From NCBI GenBank assembly GCA_025331565.1, contig JAFREQ010000063.1, forward strand, positions 3,094,501-3,158,500: 64,000 nt of DNA, in the 5' to 3' direction. Shown in pieces: positions 40,201 through 49,200 of the stretch (position 1 is its first letter; each line of letters opens with the position of its first letter). The position numbers and the translations under genes are program-made. A model generated the notes under the pieces. That model was not told the origin of the DNA and made no database searches. It was given only the letters and a program-made list of their open reading frames with translations. This stretch comes from Holacanthus passer (lineage: Eukaryota; Chordata; Actinopteri; Pomacanthidae).

Positions 40201-43200
40201 CTACGTGACCCAGCCCCTCCTGAGCCGACTGCTGGTTGTCGATATTCAAGCACAGAAGGTGGTGCAGGTGGGTGGAGCAGGTATCAGGCCTGTTGCAAAC
40301 ACATGAAAGCGTAGTCTCAGAACTTCTCAATACTTATTTATCTATGAGTTAGTGACTGACGTGATGAAGCTTCTGTAGAAGACTTTGCATATTGGCAAAG
40401 TAAAACTCGACTCTGACAAAGAGCAGTGTACAAAACATTGAGATGTTGCAGCTTCTCATTTTAACTAGTGCTGTCACCAGTTAAAATGACAAACATGTCC
40501 AGCAGCAGGTCATATCAGCTGTCACTAACTCACTAAATATGTTAATTAATAAACCTGACGACAGGACATTACACTTGTCTGTCATCTGGGTAAAGTGCTC
40601 TCTGCAGCTGGTGTCTGTATCTGTCAAAGATCATTTGTGAGGGCGACTCTGTAACACAACTGTACAACCACAAGTGGACTGTTTGTTCCTGTTCCAACAA
40701 CTCCAACAGAGTGATCCTTCTTCTCTCAAGCTGATCACTTCTAAAGTCTTTTTCTGAAACACAATATTGTTACTACTGTACTGTAGTATTGATATTACTA
40801 TTATACTGAAACACTGACGCATGAGTCTACTTCTGTTTTCCTGTTTCAAGCTTGTTTTTCTATAGTAAGAATCCAACAGTCTGACATTCTCCATTTTCCT
40901 AAGGAACTGTTGTGTAATACTGTGGCTAACCAGCTCAATGCTGAAATAGAAAAGCAGACTGTTTCTTCATTCTCATGTCTTCTTCATGGATCATCAGCTG
41001 TTGAGGATGCTGGAACATATAGCTTTACCATCGCTTGATGTCTTAAATGTAGCCAGAGATTACTTTCAAACAACTCAGAGTTAACGCTGTTGGTGAAAAT
41101 CTGCTAGTGACAGTTGTCATTTCATGGTCGTCAGCTAGAAATGGAAAGCTTGACAGGCTTAGCAAGGGTGGGTGGGATGAAATGCTTTCATCTGTTGCAG
41201 TTCCACTTACTGATTTAGGATGATAAAACATTTTATATAACCTTGTGCAGATTTACTTTTTCTTGGGGAAAACAAATTTGGATACATTCAAAATTTAAAC
41301 CTTATACATGCAGCCAATGTTAAGCTACATATCGAACAGCATCACCATGAGGTGCATTCGATTCTGCCACCAACGTTAGAAGACCACATGCAAGGTAAAA
41401 TAAATCAACCTCAGGCACTTGAAACAATATGGTGCCCAGGTGGGTGCTGGCTGCCTCGCCATTCATCTTGCCTGTAACGGCTGTTTAGAGACTGAATCCC
41501 TCAGGGGTTCTTCCCAGGGTCAACATCATTTATACTGAGGTACAGGATGAGAGGAAAGAGGCCTAACTCAAGGAGAAGGAGGCGGGAGAGGAGAAGGGAG
41601 ATAAGTGAAAGTCTGAGTAGAGGGAATGAGAGATGGGAAACTGAGCAGGTAGCAAAAATATCATTATAAACCTGTGACCTGACCTTGTTATCAGTTTAAA
41701 GAAACAGGCAATTGAAGGTTAGATATCTTTACACACTTTAATGCTGCTGTCTGAAAACTAGTGAAATTATTTACTGATAATGTCAATTATTGAACTCTAA
41801 ATACGTTTTTGTTTTAAAAATGACAGAGAAAAAACTATTAAAACCAGATCAGATACAAAAAAGGGCCAATTGTTCTTATGTTTATCTGTTTACATTAAAA
41901 AATAATAAGAAAAGAAATGAATGTGAAGTGATATAGTGAAAGAAAAAACGAAAGTGTCTTCTAGCACAGAAGATGTTCTAACAACGTTTAAAGTTCAGGT
42001 CATGACCTTTGGTGTGTTGCTGCCCACCAACTGGCCCTTTTTCTCTCTTCCTCCATCCACCACTGTAAACGCCTTCTCTTGATCATCATATCCCTCTCTC
42101 GCCTCTCCCCCTCTCTCTTTCTTGAAGACCCTCTCTGGCCTCTGGGTGCAGGAGGTTAATGCATCCTCCCTTTTTTTCTTTTCTTCTCTTTTTCTGTTAT
42201 CTCAAAGCTCTATTTTCCCACAAAGCACATTTGTAGCTTCCTTTCAACAATGGCCTTTACAACAACAGACAAGATGGCAGACGACAATGACTGCACTTTA
42301 GCCACTGACAGAAGGAATGCATGAACCAAACAACAGCTTTAATTTTGTAATGGTAAAAGCTTTTATTATCCTCACAGAGGACCAAACACAGGGATCAGGA
42401 AGACAGCTTGTGTAGGACACGTCCAAACAATAGATTATCATATTTTATGAAAAGACAACAACACTTTTGTAAAAATACATCCAACCTATTTGTCTTTAAG
42501 CACAAACTTAGACTGAAACAGGGAATGTTTCCATCAATTAAAATGTTGGTGTAAAACACAATAGATGGTTCTTAAATTGTAGTTTTATGGAGAGAAAAGC
42601 AGAAATTTACAACAGTTTAAATTTAGATCCTAGCGAACCAAAAATTGTCTTGGGAGAAAGTGCACCTTTAAAAATGCTTCATGTTCTTCAGGCCTGATTT
42701 CCAGCTGACACTAGATGAAGGCTGTGAACATTTGCTATGCACTAATAAAGGCCGTCGTGGTTTTTCATGCTGCTGCACGCAGGGATATTGCACCTTTGTT
42801 ATCTTTTCCAACAAAGGGACCCATCCTCGACTCTGATGTGTCAGACCTGTGCCAGCTAACCTCCCACTGGGCATGAAAACTAACGGCACACCGGCTAATT
42901 ACAAAGGAAGCCAGATGGCAAAGACCTCTGGTTATGTAGTCACATTAACGTACTATGATGGTTTTCTTATGTGCTGCAGTAAGTTGGTGGGAGGCAGCGT
43001 GCACTTGTCATCTAGCTTACCGTTCTGCTTTTTCTATTTTCTGAGCCCAAATGAGTATCTTGTTGCCGTCAAAATGTTCTTTAAAGTAAAAAGATATTCA
43101 GCTTTCTTGAAGGATGAAATCTGAGATGTCATGTATTATTGTTTGCTTTGTCTTTGTGCTTCTGCACAGTTTCCATAAAGCTTTAGGGGACGTAAAAGGA

Positions 43201-46200
43201 ATTATCATGTCACCATGGATTCACTGAGTTTCACTGTGGGCTACAACTTGGAAACTGTATTTTTAGCTTTTAATTGTTCACATTTTGGCAAATCAGAAGC
43301 ATTGAAAGTATATGGAAGTTAGTTGCAGTATCAATTAGCAACAGCTGCTCCACCACTGATGTTCAGCCCTGGCTAAAAAATACGAAGCTGCTAACTTTCT
43401 TAGGACAAACATTCCAGAAACAGCAAAAGCCAAAATGTTATATCACACCAACATTCATTTGAAGAAGTAGGTCCTTAATTTCAGTTTGAGCATGTTGGAG
43501 TTTAGAGGTGGACAAAAGCCAGTCCATTTCCTCTGCTGCTGCATTGTGGCCTGACCTCAGCTTTACCTCTGCTCCCATTATGTAGGAAGCTAAACGCACG
43601 CAAAGGCAAATCCACATGTACATAGACACATGCTGAGCTGGCACTTGGCTGACCAGTGCAGAGCAGAGGGCTGGACCTCCCATTACTGAACACAGAGCTT
43701 GTGGTCTCGCTCCACTGGTGAGGGTGTCAGCAGCTCCCTGTCCACCCAGCCAGAAGCAGGGTAATGGATTGTGTTATTCTTTGTTGTTGACATTGCAGCA
43801 GACCTGAGGTTGAGTCCACCCCGCCCCCACATCTCTCTCTTTTTCCTGTCTGTCTCCTCTTTTCCCTCCTTCCTCTCTTTCACTGCCTCTGCAAGTTATT
43901 CTCTATTCTTCCTGTTCTTTCACCTGATGTGTGTCAGACATACTCACTAAAACCTCTCAGGCAGGAACAGTGTAAAAATGCACACGCTGTACACTTTCTG
44001 TTTCTCTTTCTGGCATTTACATCTGCTTATTACAAGATGTGCTAACAGCTTACTCTCAAGAATGTTTCATTTTTGGGTAAAGGATTGTTGGATTGCTCGG
44101 GTCCGTTTCACCAAATTTGCAAGCTGTGACTTGCAACTTGAGATAATTTCCTCTCGCATTAGTTTAGACACATTTAACTAATTAAAAAAGTACCATACTT
44201 GCAACTCAGGCATGAGCATGGAGGAGTGAGCCATTTGTGAAATGGGAAGCTGGCCCCATTTGTGTGTAAGCAGCGTTCACGAATCGATTTTATGAAACTG
44301 GACTCTGGTCTCTTCTCCATCATCCTGAGTTCATACATACAAGATCCAGGTTTTGCTCTCATCCCATTAGTGTGTTTGCCCCACGTTGACCTCTCTTTTT
44401 GATTTGTTGTAGACAAGTAAAGTAGTAAGAGTCTTGCTAAAAAACTCACTGGTGGAGTAGTCCAACCCGGACTCAAACATGGTCTCCCAGTTGCCAAGCC
44501 TTGGTGTTAGGTTAGCAATGGTTTTACTGATAAGGCATGCCAGCACATTTACCAATTGCCTGACTGATTAAAAAAAAAAAAATTAGATACAATGATGACA
44601 CTTTCTGAATCACCCAAAAACATCTCTTTGATATTTCTGTGCTGTAATGTCTTATTATGTATCAGTCACCATAGATAGAATTGTTGATGAAGCTGAAAAT
44701 ATGGGGCTCTAGTATTCCTCTAGTTTATCAGCTTGATGTTTGTGTTTTATAGTTTGTTTCATTCCTGCCAATATGCCTTTGATATGTTAATACCCCTTCA
44801 GTGTAATTATGTGTGAGTAATGGACATGTTTCTGTTGTTTTCACACAAATGTCAGCTGGGCTTTTGTGACTTTTCTGCACCATGGACAGAGCTTTAATTG
44901 TATTTAGCTCCAGAACAACATTTAATCATTTCCCCTTTCTCTCTCCGTCTCTTCTAGGCTGTAGCAACAGATCCTTTTCCAGTGAAGATGCTCTATGACA
45001 AGTCACATGACCAGGTGTGGGTCCTAACATGGGGGGACATGGACAGAACGCATCCAACACTTCAGGTGAGTGTGTTTATCGTCTCTGTGTGTGATGCTAA
45101 AAGGCTCTCTCAGGTAATAGCAGCTTAGTTTTGCTGTAGTTCTTTTCAGTGCTTACGCCACAAAGACAAGCCAGACAGCTAAATAGCAACAAGAGATCAC
45201 TGGATATTGGACTGAGTGCTTACTTGTGACTGTTATGGGGACACTTATGTTTTGGTCTCAAGTTTTGTTTAGTCCCTTCTTGTACACAAAACATTGTGTT
45301 AGTGTTCATATCCAACGCTAGAATCCCATTTTGGAATTTAATGAATCTGTTGATTAAGGTACAGAAGGTTCATCTCTATTCCAGCCTCATATTTAAATCA
45401 GGCTGGTGATCATTTACATAAAATCCAGCCGAGTGCAGCTCTAAAAGTACAAAATAGCCTCTCTTTATTATTGTCTTATTTCTACACTACCTTCCACCTA
45501 CTTTTGCTGTGAATTCTGATGAGCGATTATCTTCCTGGAAGAATATAATCTATATAAGCTGTAGAAAGTTCACCAAGAGGGGAAAACAGCGCCTCATAAC
45601 TAATTGAGCTCCATTGCGTAAAGGCGTCCCTGTTTATGTGATAAGTATTTGCGTGACAACATCTAATCTATGTATGTTTTAGAGCATTTACCAAGCCAGC
45701 AAAACAGCAATTCACAGCTGCGGTGCTGTCGGCTTGTGCCTGGCGTCCCTTTGGACCACTGGTGTTGGAGGCTTCACGAATGAGAAATGATCACAGGTGT
45801 GGTTGTATTTAATCCACCTCAGGGGATTGGGTGAAGCGAGGGAAGGTAGAGGAGGATGCAGGGTCGAGGAGGTGGAGGGGAGGGGAAAGGGAGCGGAGCT
45901 GGTGCCCGTGGGAGAGGTATGATACTGTTTTTATAGGGCCAGTATTCATATGTGTGTGTGTGTGTTTTGCTATGCAACAGTGGAGGACACTGCCACGAGT
46001 AAAGCCACCAAGGGATCCCATTGTAATCTGTGTAATAGACACAAACATGTTTATTGTTCTGCTCTGTCCCATTGGAGGGCAGGATCCCATTATAATCATG
46101 TGAGGTGTTGTGTTCGGTCTTTACTGTTCGGGGATGTGCTGTGTCTATTCATTATGAGGACTGCAGAGGGATGATACATTCTCAAATTTATGATCCTTCA

Positions 46201-49200
46201 GAGGATCTTTGGAGTGAAATGACTCATTTTATATTCAGAAAATCATTTGCATTGCTGGTTTTGAACACTAGTTGCCTCAAATAAGTTTTTAATAGTTCAT
46301 CAGTGGTTGTGGAGCTGTTAATGGTACTGCAGTTGTCAAATGGTCCTTTTAAATAACACTTCTTCATTGTGTTGTAATGTTTCCATTTTGCACCATTATT
46401 TCTTGATTTTTTTGAAAAGAAACTTGAGCTGCCATGGTGGATTGTTTGGATCTAAAGGTGCCACTATGATCTGGCAACAAAAAGGAGTGAAAAGACAACC
46501 ACCTGTGTGTGTGGGCTTTAACAGTTTTCTACTGATTTACGATCTGCACGGCCAAGTAGTCTGCGCGTGTGTGTGCATACAACTTCCTGTTCTTCACTTT
46601 TGGACCTTCTCTTCATAGCGTCGTGTTGCGTTCCAGCAGGGGATTTGTCTCTGTGTAGTGTCTCAGTTAAGGTGCACACTCGCTGCGTTTATGTTGGAGC
46701 TGTTTTTAAACTTATAGTCTCAAATGAAGCAGAAAATTCTATGAAAAGATGTTTTTCATCAGACGAGACAATTTTCTCCTCATGCTGTATAATTTGAAAC
46801 AATCAGAGTACAGAAAGCAGCTTGCATTAACATTTCTCCTCTTTTTGTTGCTGCAGCCTGAACTGCAGAAAACACATTTCTGTGTTTTTCATTTTATTCA
46901 TTTCCCCTCTCTCTGCAGTCGTTCAGGAGTAATGAATAATTAGAGAGCAGGGCATGAATCACTCAAAAATGCAACTGCAGGGAAACTGCATAATGGATTG
47001 GAGTCCACGTGGATCACACCACAAATAAATGGTCTGATAATGTCATTATCATTTGGACTGAAAGTAATTGACCTGTTCAGCAGCAGCCTGTCACTGAGAC
47101 ACTGCTTCGCTTCAGCGGATCATACATGTGTATGAGTGTGTGTCTGTGCTTGTGCATGTCAATTTGTGCTCTCATGGTGTGTGAATGTGTGGAGGTGTGT
47201 GTTCAGGTCAGGGTGTGTGGTGTTTTTAAGCAGCCAAGTTTTAGGATGGCTCAATATCTCTGTGTAAACATCAGAGGGAGTGTGATTGTCAATTCATTAG
47301 AGGAGACAAATGGAGGAATCATCTGCCAGGCAGAGAGAGACATGGCCTTTCAGACTGTCAGTCCAGCCTGCGTCTACGTGCCAAGAAGACATTTAACTCA
47401 TAGGCACTTTGTTTTTCTCTCTGCACACACACACACACTAGGGATACTCCACTCAAAACATCATTCTACCTCTTTTCCCTCTATTGGCAAAGTAAGGGAT
47501 CAGATCTCATTTGCTCCAAATAGGAATGAAATTGAGGTATACCCCTACATGTGTTTTGGGAGTAGCCTGCCCCATAATGTAGTTTAATTAGTAAATGTAA
47601 TGTGATTCATTCTCTTAGTTAGACAAGGGGTATGATTAGGTTCCTCAATAGCATTTATTTGGCAGAAAACCCAAAGTCTACTATATAAGTACAATAGTCA
47701 GAGGACCAGGGGGGTATGTACATTAGCATATGCCAGCAACAGAGACACATGCCAGCGAGGATCAGGGAGTAGAAATGGCTTTTTTCTGTTAAATGTACTT
47801 GTATTTACACTGTAAGCGTCTCCTCCTTTCGTTCTCTCTTTTGCATGCATTTATAAATCTATGATATTATTAATGGATTTTTTAAAAATCTGGCACTGAG
47901 CATTGAGTAGAGCAACAAGCCTCTGAGTCTTCCTGCAAATCTATAATGTGCTTTATCGCTCCCCAGAGCAACAAGATGAGTAAATCTGACAGTATATAAA
48001 AAGCACAATTTCTGTAACCATGTAACATGCAGGGTTACATAGGTATATTAAAGTGCATTGTGAGATTTATTGAATTCCCAAAATGGCACAAATACACTGG
48101 AGAATTTAGGGAATTCCTTCTCGTTTGGATGTTCTGTAGTTAGATGGAAAAGTCAAAAAAAAAAAAAAAGAGAGAGTGAATGCTGTTGAAAAGCAAAAGC
48201 TTCTCAGTCAGAACCAAATCCCTCTCAGGTATTAGGGCAGCCGGCGAGGCAGGGGCAGAGTAAAACTCCACTGGGCCTTGTTGCTGAGTGTGTGGATATG
48301 AAATCCAAGGATGAGCGATGGCAAAGAGAAGCCGGTGGCATTAAGTTGAGAACACCTGCAGCCCTGGAGACCACAGCGGCTGCCTAATAATACATGAGCA
48401 ATACTACATTGAACCTCATTAACTCCCGTCATTGTATTCTGCAACTGTTGTAATGACTCTTTTATAATGAGGATTCTTTTCATGTCTCGCAAGCAGCGAG
48501 AAACTGGCAGATCTATTTTGTTACAAAATTGATGAGATGGTGAAGAGGATCGAGAAGGAGAGAGAGCTTTTGAGGAGTGTTTCAGCAGTGTAGCAAAAGT
48601 AACAACTCTGCAACTTAAACCGCTATTTTTATTTCCTTGCATTCGATAGTTCAGAGGAAGGATTGTGGAGTCTGGCCCCCACTGGGCATCAGGTAGAGGT
48701 TCAGCTGTAGCAGCACAGGCATAGACATCAAAAAAGATTTTACACTTAGTTCTTTCCTTTTAAAACAATATCCTATATGCTCTAGAGCAACATTTGTATT
48801 GGCATCTAAACCTAGAACAGCTTCAGTGAGCCAAGTTTCTCTGAGAATAGAACTCTGGAAGAAGGATTACAGCGCAGAAGTGGTTCTGGCCGCTTTTAAT
48901 AAATGCACAGTCTCCCATGTGTAGGTCCCATAAAGCACTTCAGTCGTCCTTGGCTGTGACCGGATCATGCAGGCATGCATGATGAAGCATGTGTCATGGA
49001 CAATGTGGTGCGTGGCAGGTCTATCAAAAGTGTATGCACCACCCAGCACCTTCCAAACATGCTGATTCAGTGCCAGGTGTGTGACATGAGAGATGGGGGA
49101 GGCTCCTATTGTGGCGTGTGCTTCTGAGACAACCATCGCTGAATTAAGATGCTTTATCAGAGAAGTGAGGAGGGGCCACGTTTCACCGGCTCAAGTCATA

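Noticed and set aside
47126..47587. 153-codon open frame on the + strand in an intron
   Set aside because: The start is a GT-rich stretch giving MCMSVCLCLCMSIC; later parts match no family and no phase-compatible splice sites link it to fstl4.
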